This document shows positions 35,975-44,847 of a DNA stretch of 64,000 nucleotides, piece by piece. The DNA is from Gammaproteobacteria bacterium (GTDB lineage Bacteria > Pseudomonadota > Gammaproteobacteria > Burkholderiales > Burkholderiaceae_B), in assembly GCA_018815245.1 (NCBI GenBank), contig JAHIXK010000008.1:62001-126000 (forward strand), written 5' to 3'. Both the position numbers and the translations under genes were made by a program. The notes below the pieces were generated by a model that saw only the letters and a list, made by a program, of their open reading frames with translations, was not told the DNA's origin and searched no databases. Numbering within the stretch: position 1 is the first letter of the stretch; each line of letters starts with the position of its first letter.

Positions 35975-37248
35975 GCTGCCTCCATGGCCATGTCCACGGC
36001 TTTAATCAGGGTGCTTAAGCCCTGTTCAAGGTCTGAATCAGGAATGGTCAGTGGCGGAATCAGTTTCACAACGCGGCCACCTGTGCCGCAACCCGCGATC
36101 ATCAGCCCGTTTTCGAAACACTGGTTTACGATGGCTTTGGACACTTCCGTGCTGCCCACATTCAAACCCAAAATCATGCCCTTGCCTGTCAATTCAAGTG
36201 CAGGGTGACGTTTCACCAAAGTTTGCATGGCCGCATGCATTACCTTGGCCTTGCGTTTTACTTCGTTCATCAATTCATCGTTTTCAAAGTAGGTCAAAGC
36301 CTCGCGCCCGGCCACGAACGACAAATTTTGCCCACGGAATGTGCCAGTGTGCTCACCCGGCGCCCAGTGCTTGTCAATTTCCGGTTTCACCAGATTCAGG
36401 GCCATGGGGGTGCCCCAGCCGCCCACGCCTTTGGCCAGGCACACAATGTCGGGGTCAAGGCCCAGTTCATCAAAACTGAAATAAGTGCCAGTGCGGCCAC
36501 AACCAACCTGAATGTCGTCGATGATCAGCAGTGCGCCCACGTCTTTGGCCAATGCCTGTAGTTGTTGCAGCCATTCTTTGGAAGCTACTTTTACGCCACC
36601 TTCGGCCTGAATGGTTTCAATCAGGAAGGCGGCGGGCGGTGCTACGCCGCTGGATGTGTCGGCATACAATGCGCGCATGCGCTGAATGCTTTCTTCGCCA
36701 CAACCCAATGTGCAGCCTTTGCACAAAGTTTCACAACCAAAAGCCTGGTGGGTTACATGCTGAAGGGGCACGCCCGCAGCACCACGGAAATAAGCATTGG
36801 CCGTGCAAGCCAGCGCGCCCAGCGTCATGCCGTGAAAACCATGCGAGAACGACACAATTTGCTGGCGGCCGGTTACCCGGCGTGCAATTTTCAAGGCGGC
36901 TTCAACCGAATTGGTACCCGTTGGGCCCATGAACTGCATTTTGTGCGGCATGTTGCGCGGCTTTAATACCACATCCTCGAACTTTTCAATGAAAGCGCGT
37001 TTGGCCACTGTGGCCATGTCCAGGCTGTGGGTAACGCCATTGGATTGAATGTATTCAACCACCGCTTTTTGCATGCGCTCGTTGTTGTGCCCAAAATTCA
37101 GCACGCCCGCGCCCGCAAAAAAGTCGATGTATTCCTTGCCGCTTTCATCGGTTTGGCGGGCGTTGTACGCTTTGTCGAACACCACTGGGTAAGTGCGGCT
37201 GTAGCCGCGAACATCGCTTTCTCGTCGCTCAAAAGTTTGCATATTCAT
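35971..37248 (-). CDS. doeD: Diaminobutyrate-2-oxoglutarate aminotransferase (DoeD/EctB type)
   Basis: 425 residues from ATG 37248 (AGGAG eight bases upstream). PLP-dependent class III aminotransferase. N-terminus FERRESDVRGYSR...FPVVF-like and DFFAGAGVLNFGHNN strongly resemble EctB. PLP Lys lies in VCLAKGVGG, with acidic DD in LLIIDDIQVGCGRTG. It would convert L-2,4-diaminobutyrate to aspartate semialdehyde. No ectA or ectC is nearby, so a catabolic role fits better than synthesis. Oddity: a cysteine cluster C-x3-C-x2-C-x3-C (CETLCKGCTLGC, residues 172-183) that I do not associate with this family. Confidence 0.85.
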   Translation of the reverse strand: MNMQTFERRESDVRGYSRTYPVVFDKAYNARQTDESGKEYIDFFAGAGVLNFGHNNERMQKAVVEYIQSNGVTHSLDMATVAKRAFIEKFEDVVLKPRNMPHKMQFMGPTGTNSVEAALKIARRVTGRQQIVSFSHGFHGMTLGALACTANAYFRGAAGVPLQHVTHQAFGCETLCKGCTLGCGEESIQRMRALYADTSSGVAPPAAFLIETIQAEGGVKVASKEWLQQLQALAKDVGALLIIDDIQVGCGRTGTYFSFDELGLDPDIVCLAKGVGGWGTPMALNLVKPEIDKHWAPGEHTGTFRGQNLSFVAGREALTYFENDELMNEVKRKAKVMHAAMQTLVKRHPALELTGKGMILGLNVGSTEVSKAIVNQCFENGLMIAGCGTGGRVVKLIPPLTIPDSDLEQGLSTLIKAVDMAMEAA

Positions 37249-37263
37249 TGACATCACTCCTTT

Positions 37264-38436
37264 TTATTGTGTTGGTCGGGGGGCGCCCACCAGCCGCGCG
37301 TAAAGGCGGGTGACTGGTTCGATCAACGCATCGTTGAAATCGTAAAATGGGCTGTGGCAGGGGTAGGCTTGCTCGCCGGCAATGCCAGCGCCTACCAAAG
37401 CAAATGCGCCCGGAATTTCTTCCAGGTAATAGCTGAAATCTTCAGAGGCCATGATTGGCACGCGAATTGGTGTATCCAAAGCGTCGACGCCAGCCAGGTC
37501 AAGCCATGCTGCGCGAACCCGGCTGGCTTGTTTGGCGTGGTTAGTGGTGGCGTTGTAGCGGGGTTGAATGTTCACTTGCGCTTTCACGCCGTAAGCGTGT
37601 GCCGTGTGTTCAACAACCTCCACGATCAGGGCGTTGATTGCATCGCGGGTTGCAACATCGGGCACGCGAATGCTGCCGCCCAACACGGCCTGTTGCGGAA
37701 TTACGGTAAGCCCGCTGGGCGCATTAAACGAAGTTACGCTGAGAACAGCCGCCTGTTGGGGCGCCAACCTGCGCGCCACCACTTGTTGCAGGGCCTGCAC
37801 CATGGCACTGCCTGCAAGCACAGGGTCGCGGCACAATTCGGGCTGGCTGGCGTGGCCGCCCTGGCCGGTCACTGTAATTTCAAAGGTGCCGTTGCCGCAC
37901 ATCACAATGCCATCGGGGCACACCAGTTTGCCTTGGGGTATTGCGGGCCAATTGTGCCAGCCGTAAATTTCGTCAATGCCTTGCAGTGCACCCGCTTCAA
38001 TCATGCGCAGGGCACCGTGGCCACCTTCTTCGGCTGGCTGAAATATCAGGGTAACGGGGCCAGGCAATTGGTATTCAACACTTTTCAGGTATCGGGCTGC
38101 GGCCAGCAACACTGCGGTGTGGCCGTCATGCCCGCAGGCATGCATGCAACCCATTTGGCGCGAAGCCCAGCTTTTTCCGGTTTGTTCTTGAATCGGCAGG
38201 GCATCAATGTCGCCGCGCAGGGCAATGTGGGGGGCGCTGGCTGATTTGGCTGCGGTGTTCAGGCGCGCAAGGGTGCCGGTGCCCGCGCATGGGGACCAGT
38301 CAATGTTCAAATCGCCAAGCGCCTTGCGAATTTTTTGCGCCGTGCGTGTTTCGTGCCAGCTCAGTTCAGGTTCGCAGTGTAGTTCACGTCTGAAACTTAT
38401 CGCCTGGCTGATCGTGTTTTGCCAGAACGCGGACAT
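37264..38436 (-). CDS. doeB2: M20-family amidohydrolase, probable N-acetyl-diaminobutyrate deacetylase (DoeB2-like)
   Basis: 390 residues. Dinuclear metal-site motifs of M20D amidohydrolases: HACGHDGHTAV, FQPAEEGGHG, H in GWHNWPAIPQG and IMASEDFSYYL. A dimerisation domain lies in the middle (about 185-300). Family members hydrolyse N-acyl amino acids. First gene of the operon, 15 bases ahead of doeD, so deacetylation of N-acetyl-diaminobutyrate is the most economical role. The classical Halomonas DoeB belongs to another fold; this would be the M20 alternative. Promoter expected in the 205-base gap to the GDPD gene, where I see no clear hexamers. Confidence 0.75.
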   Translation of the reverse strand: MSAFWQNTISQAISFRRELHCEPELSWHETRTAQKIRKALGDLNIDWSPCAGTGTLARLNTAAKSASAPHIALRGDIDALPIQEQTGKSWASRQMGCMHACGHDGHTAVLLAAARYLKSVEYQLPGPVTLIFQPAEEGGHGALRMIEAGALQGIDEIYGWHNWPAIPQGKLVCPDGIVMCGNGTFEITVTGQGGHASQPELCRDPVLAGSAMVQALQQVVARRLAPQQAAVLSVTSFNAPSGLTVIPQQAVLGGSIRVPDVATRDAINALIVEVVEHTAHAYGVKAQVNIQPRYNATTNHAKQASRVRAAWLDLAGVDALDTPIRVPIMASEDFSYYLEEIPGAFALVGAGIAGEQAYPCHSPFYDFNDALIEPVTRLYARLVGAPRPTQ

Positions 38437-38641
38437 TGTTCTCCCTGTGATTGGATTACGAATTCCCTTATTTACCCTAATGGACTACGCCGATCATTTC
38501 AAGGCGGGTCTTCCTTAAGGGCATAATCTATAGGTGACTCGGTTTTTTAATCAGAAGTTCCTGAAATTAAATACAATTCCGGATTAATTGCCTTTTGACC
38601 AAGCCAGGTCTAGGGCAAAACATGTAAATCACAGAGGCAAT

Positions 38642-39361
38642 ATGGCGATGCAATGGTGGGCCCACCGAGGTAGTGGCAAAGGCGAACTTGAGAACACTCT
38701 AAAAGGTTTCAAAATTGCAGTAGATGCAGGTTTTAAGGCAGTGGAGTTCGATGTCATGTTGACTGCGGACGGCGTGCCCATGATTCACCACGACTGGGTG
38801 ATGGGGCGGTGTGCTCGATCGATTGACCCTGCCATGGCCGCCACCGATTCGCTGACCCGGTTCGATAGCCTGCGCGCCCGCGACCTTCGGCACTATGCCG
38901 TGCAAGGTGAACCAATACCCAGCCTGTCACAAACCATCGAGTTTTGTTTGAAACACGGTATGCAGGCCAATGTGGAGTTGAAAGCAACAAACCCGCGCAA
39001 TGCTATTGCTCTGGGGCGGGCTGTGCGTGCTGCTGTTGAGGCATTTCCACTTGACCAGCAAGAACACATGCGCAGCAACTGGGTGTTTTCCAGCTTCTAC
39101 CATGCAAGCCTGTTGCCCTTGAAAGGGTACGACCTTGCTTTGCTTTATGAGCAACTGCCCGATAACTGGGTGTTGCGCGCCGATGCGCTGCAAGCCAGTG
39201 CCATTCATTTGCACTGGAGCGGAGCCGAGCCCACCGCATTGCGCCGCATCCACACCACAGGGCGGGTGGTTCGGGTTTACACGGTGAACGACGCCGAACA
39301 GGCGAAAACGCTGCAAGCCTTGGGTGTGAAAGGGATTTTTACCGATCGAATGACCTTATAA
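38642..39361 (+). CDS. Glycerophosphodiester phosphodiesterase (cytoplasmic, UgpQ type)
   Basis: 239 residues from ATG 38642 (CAGAGGCAAT upstream). The frame is open from 38588, but the family begins at WWAHRGSGKGELENT. The signature HRG...ENT, acidic residues in VEFDVMLTADGVPMIHHDW and the C-terminal KGIFTDRM are all present. There is no signal peptide, so it is the cytoplasmic type that splits glycerophosphodiesters into glycerol-3-phosphate and an alcohol. It lies 54 bases before alaS. Confidence 0.92.
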   Translation: MAMQWWAHRGSGKGELENTLKGFKIAVDAGFKAVEFDVMLTADGVPMIHHDWVMGRCARSIDPAMAATDSLTRFDSLRARDLRHYAVQGEPIPSLSQTIEFCLKHGMQANVELKATNPRNAIALGRAVRAAVEAFPLDQQEHMRSNWVFSSFYHASLLPLKGYDLALLYEQLPDNWVLRADALQASAIHLHWSGAEPTALRRIHTTGRVVRVYTVNDAEQAKTLQALGVKGIFTDRMTL

Positions 39362-39415
39362 TCGAGGGTTAAACCAAAAACCGCACCCCGCTTTATTCAG
39401 GAAGGTAGCCCCAAC

Positions 39416-42391
39416 ATGAAAGTCGCTGACATTCGCGAAAAGTTTCTTGATTTCTTTGCCAGCAAGGGCCACACCATTGTGCCTTCCAGCAGCCTGGTGC
39501 CGGGCAACGACCCCACCCTGCTGTTCACCAACAGCGGCATGGTGCAGTTCAAAGACGTGTTTACCGGAAAAGACAAGCGCCCCTACACCCGCGCCACTTC
39601 CAGCCAACGCTCGGTTCGCGCGGGCGGCAAGCACAATGACCTTGAGAACGTGGGTTACACAGCGCGCCACCATACTTTCTTTGAAATGTTGGGCAATTTC
39701 AGCTTTGGCGATTACTTCAAGGAAAACGCCATTCAGTACGCTTGGGAACTGTTGACCACGGTGTACAAACTGCCCGCCGAGCGTTTGTATGTGACTGTGT
39801 ACCAAGAAGACGACGAGGCCTACAACATCTGGAACAAACAGGTGGGCGTGCCCGCCGAGCGCATTATTCGCATTGGCGACAACAAAGGCGCGCGTTATGC
39901 GTCTGACAACTTCTGGCAAATGGCCGACACTGGCCCCTGTGGCCCCTGCACCGAAATTTTCTATGACCACGGCCCCGATGTATGGGGCGGCCCACCCGGA
40001 AGCCCAGAAGAAGACGGCGACCGCTACATTGAGGTGTGGAACCTGGTGTTCATGCAATTTGACCGCAGCGCCGATGGCGTGTTGCACCCATTGCCCAAGC
40101 CCTGCGTAGACACCGGCATGGGCCTGGAGCGCATTGCCGCAGTGCTGCAGCATGTGCACAGCAACTATGAAATCGACCTGTTCCAAACCTTGATTAAAGC
40201 GGCTGCGCGTGAAGTAACGGCGCAGGGCCATGCTGTTGAATTGACCAACAATTCCCTGCGCGTCATTGCTGACCACATCCGCGCCTGTTCATTTCTGGTG
40301 GTCGATGGTGTTATTCCCGGCAACGAAGGCCGAGGCTACGTGCTGCGCAGAATTATTCGCCGCGCCATTCGCCATGGCTACAAACTGGGTTGCCGCAAGC
40401 CATTCTTCAATGCCATGGTGGGCGATTTGGTGGCTGAAATGGGCGAGGCCTACCCTGAACTGGCCAAAGCTGCCGCACAGGTTCAAAGCATTTTGAAAGC
40501 CGAAGAAGAACGCTTCTTCGAGACCATTGAAAACGGCATGGCCATTCTGGAGCGCAGCTTAGAGCCAGAGTATCTTGTAGTCGATGATGTCAGTAAACGA
40601 CTGCAGTCGGAAAAACACTTTCTTCAAACTGAATTGATAGAGGATTATGTATTTTTTGCGCATTATTTCCTTGGGAACAATGATCAAGCCGTTTTACAAA
40701 TTACAAAGGTGTTTGATTCGTATTCAGAACATGAAGTTGAATCTAATTTAGACAACTTTATTTACCACTCGAATAAACTACACGTTGAGTTCAAGACCTT
40801 CGCAGTTTTGGCACCAAAAATAAATGTCGATCCGACATTAAGATCACGAATCAATCAGAAAGCGAAGATAAGTGGTGTGGAAGTCCTCTGGTATGACAAA
40901 TCATCACTAGCAAAATTAAAAATCCTAAATGGTAAGGTAGCTTTTCAACTACACGACACTTACGGCTTCCCGCTCGACCTGACAGCCGATGTGTGTCGCG
41001 AACGCGAAATGAGCGTAGACGAAGCCGCGTTCGATGAAGCCATGAACAAGCAAAAGCAACAGGCCCGCGCAGCAGGCAAGTTCAAGATGGACGCTGATTT
41101 GTCCTACAACGGCGTGTCGACTGAATTCAAGGGCTATGACGCGCTGGAAGTGGCCAACGCCAAAATCACGGCCATTTACGTGAACGGCACATCGGTCAAC
41201 AGTATTGCAGCCGGGCAACAAGGTGTTGTTGTGCTGGACCAAACCCCTTTCTATGCAGAAAGTGGCGGCCAGGTGGGCGACCAGGGCGAAATTTCAAGCG
41301 GCGCTGCCTGCCTGAATTTATTCCGTGTCGAAGACACGCAAAAAATTCAAGCCAATGTGTTTGGCCACCACGGCGAATTGGTCACTGGTGAACTAAAAGT
41401 GGGCGATGCCGTGGGTGCGCAAGTGGACCAGTACCAGCGCAACCGCACCATTCGCAACCACAGCGCCACGCATTTGATGCACAAGGCCTTGCGCGAAGTG
41501 CTTGGCGACCATGTTAGCCAGAAAGGCTCGCTGGTGGATGCCGAGAAAACCCGCTTCGACTTTGCCCACCACAGCGCCATGACGCCTGAGCAAATTGCGC
41601 AGGTGGAGCGCATTGTGAACGAAGAAATTTTGGCCAACGCCGAAACCCAAGCCCGCGTGATGGACATTGAAAGCGCGAAAAGTGCAGGCGCCATGATGTT
41701 GTTTGGCGAGAAGTATGGCGACACCGTGCGTGTTTTGGATATTGGTACTTCGCGCGAACTGTGCGGTGGTACCCACGTGCAGCGCACCGGCGACATTGGC
41801 CTGTTCAAGATCACCAGCGAAAGCGGTGTGGCTGCAGGCATTCGCCGCGTGGAAGCCACCACCGGCCTGGGCGCCATGGAATTCGCCCAGAAGGCGCAAG
41901 CCCAGGTCGATGCGATTGCGCAAAGCCTGCGTGTGCCCGCTTCTGAGGCCACCGCGAAAATTGACCAAATTATGGATCAGGTGAAAAACCTGGAAAAAGA
42001 ACTGGACCGCTTGAAAAGCAAGCTGGCTGCCAGCCAGGGCGACGATTTGGCCGGGCTGGCCGTGGATGTCAACGGCGTGAAAGTATTGGCTGCCAAACTG
42101 GAAGGCGCTGATGTAAAACAGCTTCGTGAAGCAGCCGACAAACTACGGGACAAACTGGGCAATGCCGCATTGGTGCTTGCCACCGTGCTGGAAGGCAAGG
42201 TCAGCCTGATTGCATCTGTCAGCAAAGACGCAACAGCCAAAGTAAAGGCCGGCGACTTGGTCAACTTTGTGGCCCAGCAGGTGGGTGGTAAAGGTGGTGG
42301 CCGCCCCGACATGGCACAAGCTGGCGGCACCCAGCCAGAAAACCTGGATGCTGCGCTGGCCAGCGTTGTAGACTGGGTTAAATTAAAATAG
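39416..42391 (+). CDS. alaS: Alanyl-tRNA synthetase with in-frame insertion
   Basis: 991 residues against about 875 usual. Class II catalytic core ([46 protein letters not shown]), tRNA-recognition domain, editing domain with zinc ligands ([16 protein letters not shown]) and the C-Ala domain ([15 protein letters not shown]). Residues 383-502 are an extra block between AILERSL and [19 protein letters not shown], where homologues have only a few residues. The rest aligns well, so the enzyme is probably active. The frame stays open through the insert. Ala charging is essential, so the insert must be tolerated, probably as a surface domain on the tRNA-recognition part. Confidence 0.97.
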   Translation: MKVADIREKFLDFFASKGHTIVPSSSLVPGNDPTLLFTNSGMVQFKDVFTGKDKRPYTRATSSQRSVRAGGKHNDLENVGYTARHHTFFEMLGNFSFGDYFKENAIQYAWELLTTVYKLPAERLYVTVYQEDDEAYNIWNKQVGVPAERIIRIGDNKGARYASDNFWQMADTGPCGPCTEIFYDHGPDVWGGPPGSPEEDGDRYIEVWNLVFMQFDRSADGVLHPLPKPCVDTGMGLERIAAVLQHVHSNYEIDLFQTLIKAAAREVTAQGHAVELTNNSLRVIADHIRACSFLVVDGVIPGNEGRGYVLRRIIRRAIRHGYKLGCRKPFFNAMVGDLVAEMGEAYPELAKAAAQVQSILKAEEERFFETIENGMAILERSLEPEYLVVDDVSKRLQSEKHFLQTELIEDYVFFAHYFLGNNDQAVLQITKVFDSYSEHEVESNLDNFIYHSNKLHVEFKTFAVLAPKINVDPTLRSRINQKAKISGVEVLWYDKSSLAKLKILNGKVAFQLHDTYGFPLDLTADVCREREMSVDEAAFDEAMNKQKQQARAAGKFKMDADLSYNGVSTEFKGYDALEVANAKITAIYVNGTSVNSIAAGQQGVVVLDQTPFYAESGGQVGDQGEISSGAACLNLFRVEDTQKIQANVFGHHGELVTGELKVGDAVGAQVDQYQRNRTIRNHSATHLMHKALREVLGDHVSQKGSLVDAEKTRFDFAHHSAMTPEQIAQVERIVNEEILANAETQARVMDIESAKSAGAMMLFGEKYGDTVRVLDIGTSRELCGGTHVQRTGDIGLFKITSESGVAAGIRRVEATTGLGAMEFAQKAQAQVDAIAQSLRVPASEATAKIDQIMDQVKNLEKELDRLKSKLAASQGDDLAGLAVDVNGVKVLAAKLEGADVKQLREAADKLRDKLGNAALVLATVLEGKVSLIASVSKDATAKVKAGDLVNFVAQQVGGKGGGRPDMAQAGGTQPENLDAALASVVDWVKLK
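40562..40921 (+). other. AT-rich, in-frame 120-codon insertion inside alaS
   Basis: The DNA changes abruptly from GC-rich to clearly AT-rich style near 40560 and returns near 40952. The encoded 120 residues begin [14 protein letters not shown] and end SSLAKLK. The first part looks helical (residues 388-455); then a strand-helix-strand pattern follows ([22 protein letters not shown]). I see no intein motifs, no catalytic residues of homing endonucleases, no terminal inverted repeats and no target-site duplication. I do not recognise the domain. The right-hand neighbouring codons 503-512 ([10 protein letters not shown]) are conserved in AlaRS yet written in the AT-rich style. Confidence 0.85.
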
Positions 42392-42414
42392 AAGCAAAGG
42401 AGCAAAGAGACAAC

Positions 42415-42642
42415 ATGAATTTTGACCGTGAAGTAGACGCCAGCGGATTGAACTGCCCGCTGCCCATTTTGAGAACCAAAAAGGCCTTGGCTGAGATGCA
42501 GAGTGGGCAGGTGCTTAAGGTGACCTCCACCGACCCTGGTTCCGTGCGCGATTTCGCCATGTTTGCCAAGCAAACCGGTAATGAGCTGTTGGAACAGGGC
42601 GATCAGGCAGGCGCATTCATTTTCTACATGAAGCGCCGCTGA
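42415..42642 (+). CDS. tusA: TusA-like sulfurtransferase carrier
   Basis: 75 residues matching the TusA/SirA fold: the CPxP motif NCPLPILRTKKAL supplies the persulfide cysteine. These proteins relay sulfur for tRNA thiolation, molybdenum cofactor or sulfur oxidation. Start with AAGGAGCAAAGAG upstream, 23 bases after alaS, so it is likely co-transcribed. The context does not tell which sulfur pathway it serves. Confidence 0.93.
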   Translation: MNFDREVDASGLNCPLPILRTKKALAEMQSGQVLKVTSTDPGSVRDFAMFAKQTGNELLEQGDQAGAFIFYMKRR

Positions 42643-42658
42643 AGCACAAGGACACAGC

Positions 42659-43312
42659 ATGAGCGTTGTTTTCGGCAAGCCTGATGTGCCCCAACACTGG
42701 CTGCTTGATGCCAATGTTCTGTTCTCGGAATGGACGCGCTGGTTGGTTGTTACATTGGCCAAGCGGCATCAGGCCACCTTGTATTGGACCCCACAGATAG
42801 AAAATGAGTGCTACCGCAATTTGGTTCGCTTGGGGCGCTTGCACCCCGATGACGCAGTTGCGCAACGTGCAGCTTTGCCCCAGCTAATGGATGCTGTCGT
42901 ATTACCACAAGCCCATCAACCTTATCTGGTTGATGTGCGTTCGGTTGATGAGAAAGATCGACACGTGGCCGCATCGGCCTTGGCGTTAAAGCACCACGTT
43001 CAGGCGCCCGTGGCCATTTTGACCTGGAACTTGAAAGACTTTCCCAGAAAGCCTTTGCTGAAATTGGGTTTGGTGCGTTTTAGCCCTGACGAGCTGTGTC
43101 TGGAATCATTGAAGAAGCAGGGTGACGCTTTGAGTTGTCTTGTACAAACCGTCGCTGAAATGAATTCGGCCTTGTTGATACACAGACCAATTTACCCAAC
43201 GGTGTATCAAGTCAAAGCAGCGCCATTGCCCACCGATCTCGACGAGTGGCTTGCTTTTCTGGCCCGCAACAAGATGCATCGCACTGCCAAGGTGTTATAC
43301 AAAGAAAATTGA
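42659..43312 (+). CDS. PIN-domain protein
   Basis: 217 residues. PIN-fold acidic residues: D17 in HWLLDANVLFSEW, E in PQIENECYRNL, and D in VDEKDRHVAASAL, followed by AILTWNLKDFP. This is a probable Mg-dependent RNase domain of VapC-like or solitary type. No antitoxin-sized gene adjoins it. The start follows tusA by 16 bases with AAGGACACAGC upstream, so it rides in the alaS-tusA transcript. The C-terminal 70 residues are extra to the PIN core and unassigned. Confidence 0.82.
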   Translation: MSVVFGKPDVPQHWLLDANVLFSEWTRWLVVTLAKRHQATLYWTPQIENECYRNLVRLGRLHPDDAVAQRAALPQLMDAVVLPQAHQPYLVDVRSVDEKDRHVAASALALKHHVQAPVAILTWNLKDFPRKPLLKLGLVRFSPDELCLESLKKQGDALSCLVQTVAEMNSALLIHRPIYPTVYQVKAAPLPTDLDEWLAFLARNKMHRTAKVLYKEN

Positions 43313-43382
43313 CTACCCCGTCTTGGTTAGTTAGATTAGACAGAGGGAGACTTATCATTGTGTTACACATCATGGAAAAAGT

Positions 43383-43862
43383 ATGCTCCGGCTAATTTAC
43401 ACTTCTGTTCGATCTTCTGGCCTCGATAAGGTGGCCTTTGAACAATTGTGTGAGAATGCTTCCCGGAACAATATGGCCCTGGATGTGGGTGGTTTGCTGT
43501 TGTCAAACGACCTTGAGTTCATGCAATGCCTAGAGGGCCCCACCGAGGCGGTGGCCGCCATTTACAAAAAAATTGTTCGGGATTCGCGCCATTCTGACAT
43601 TCGCTTGCTGGTCTCGGAAACCACGGATAACTTACTTTTCGCAACATGGTCCATGTTGGGTTTGGCCATCAAGCCGCAGTCTGTCTTGAGCTCCGAGCCA
43701 ATTGCGTATACCCTGCTCGATCATCGGTTGTATCGTCCCTGGAAGTCTTTGGGGATTGGTGCTGCTGATTTAATTTACGAGTATGCCAAAGTCAAAGCCG
43801 AGCTTGAAAAAGCGGGTGAAATAGGTTTGTTGGATAAGGTATTTGACGTGTATCAACCTTGA
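43383..43862 (+). CDS. BLUF-domain blue-light photoreceptor
   Basis: 159 residues: a single BLUF domain (about 1-95) plus a helical tail. The key flavin-pocket residues keep AppA spacing: Y6 (LIYTS), N30 (NNMALDVGG) and Q48 (FMQCLEGP). BLUF proteins bind FAD and switch on blue light. There is no output domain, so it must act through a partner protein. The next gene, 18 bases on, is an exported metallo-beta-lactamase-fold protein. Confidence 0.93.
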   Translation: MLRLIYTSVRSSGLDKVAFEQLCENASRNNMALDVGGLLLSNDLEFMQCLEGPTEAVAAIYKKIVRDSRHSDIRLLVSETTDNLLFATWSMLGLAIKPQSVLSSEPIAYTLLDHRLYRPWKSLGIGAADLIYEYAKVKAELEKAGEIGLLDKVFDVYQP

Positions 43863-43879
43863 TGTAGGCCGGTCGCAGT

Positions 43880-44845
43880 ATGACAATTCGTTTTTTACTC
43901 CGCACAGTTCCCCTGGTTTTCATTTTTCCTCTCGCAACTTTGGCCCAGGGTTTGGTCAAAGTTACCCCCTTGGGGGGCCAAGAGGGTGAGTTTTGCCGGT
44001 TTGACCGTGCCATGATTTTCGAAGACCCCAATGGCACCCGCATTTTGTACGATGCAGGCCGGACCGTGGCTGGTGCTGAAGATCCCCGTTTGGGGAAAAT
44101 TGATGTGGTGCTGGTGAGCCACATGCACGGCGACCACCTGGGTGACAGACACAACCTCGCGCCCAATGCGGGCAGTTGCGACAAGCCTGATATCTCAACC
44201 AGCGCTTTGCCCAATTCAAACACTGTGAACATTGCTGTTAAAACCAGTGCAAAAATTGTAACCGGCAGTGAAATGCCATCCTTCCTGGCCAACAAGCTGA
44301 AGCAAGCGGGCGGCGACGAAAAAAATTCGGTGTTGGTGCGTTTTGGCGCCATGCAAACCATTGGCGGTGTGGGCATTACCACCGTGCCAGCAGCCCACAG
44401 CAATGGTATTTCCGGTGAATTTGTGGGTCAGCGTTTGGGCGATTTGCTGAAGGAAACTGGAATTACAGCCTACGCAGGCCCTGCCACTGGGTATGTGCTG
44501 AAGTTCAGCAATGGTTTGGTGACTTACTTAAGTGGCGACACTGGTATTACCGCAGAGCAGAAGGAAGTGGTGGGCGAGTACTACAAACCCCAGTTGGCTG
44601 TGATGAACATTGGCGACACATTCACCACCGGCCCGCGTGAAGCTGCTTATGTGGTGAACAAGCTGGTAGGGCCCAAAGCCGTGATTGCAAGCCATGCCAA
44701 TGAAGTGGCCACCTTGAACGGCAAGGTAATTGCAGGCACAAAAACCGAGCAATTCATGAAAGCCAGCAAGGTGCCGGTGTATGTGCCCTTGAGCGGAAAA
44801 ACCATGAACTTTGATGGCAAAGGAAAGTGCATGGCGGGCTGCTGA
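43880..44845 (+). CDS. Secreted or periplasmic MBL-fold metallohydrolase
   Basis: 321 residues. Signal peptide (MTIRFLLRTVPLVFIFPLATLAQ), then a metallo-beta-lactamase fold with the motif H81-x-H83-x-D85-H86 (SHMHGDHLGD) and a later AHSNGISG / YLSGDTGI pattern for the remaining ligands. Substrate unknown: the family covers lactonases, phosphodiesterases and sulfatases. Its stop is two bases from the convergent valS stop. Confidence 0.87.
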   Translation: MTIRFLLRTVPLVFIFPLATLAQGLVKVTPLGGQEGEFCRFDRAMIFEDPNGTRILYDAGRTVAGAEDPRLGKIDVVLVSHMHGDHLGDRHNLAPNAGSCDKPDISTSALPNSNTVNIAVKTSAKIVTGSEMPSFLANKLKQAGGDEKNSVLVRFGAMQTIGGVGITTVPAAHSNGISGEFVGQRLGDLLKETGITAYAGPATGYVLKFSNGLVTYLSGDTGITAEQKEVVGEYYKPQLAVMNIGDTFTTGPREAAYVVNKLVGPKAVIASHANEVATLNGKVIAGTKTEQFMKASKVPVYVPLSGKTMNFDGKGKCMAGC

Positions 44846-44847
44846 TT

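Noticed and set aside
35971-37248. Ectoine biosynthesis (ectB)
   Set aside because: ectA and ectC are absent, and the neighbours are hydrolase, deacetylase and aldehyde dehydrogenase, which fits breakdown.
40562-40921. alaS insertion as an intein
   Set aside because: The block is only about 120 residues, does not start with Cys/Ser/Thr, does not end with His-Asn, and the following residue is not Cys/Ser/Thr. No splicing or endonuclease motifs were found.
40562-40921. alaS insertion as a group I/II intron
   Set aside because: The frame is open throughout and codes a plausible protein; no catalytic RNA core or intron boundary sequence was recognised. An RNA fold search would be needed to exclude it fully.
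42659-43312. Toxin-antitoxin pair
   Set aside because: tusA and the BLUF gene flank the PIN gene; no antitoxin-sized gene overlaps or adjoins it.
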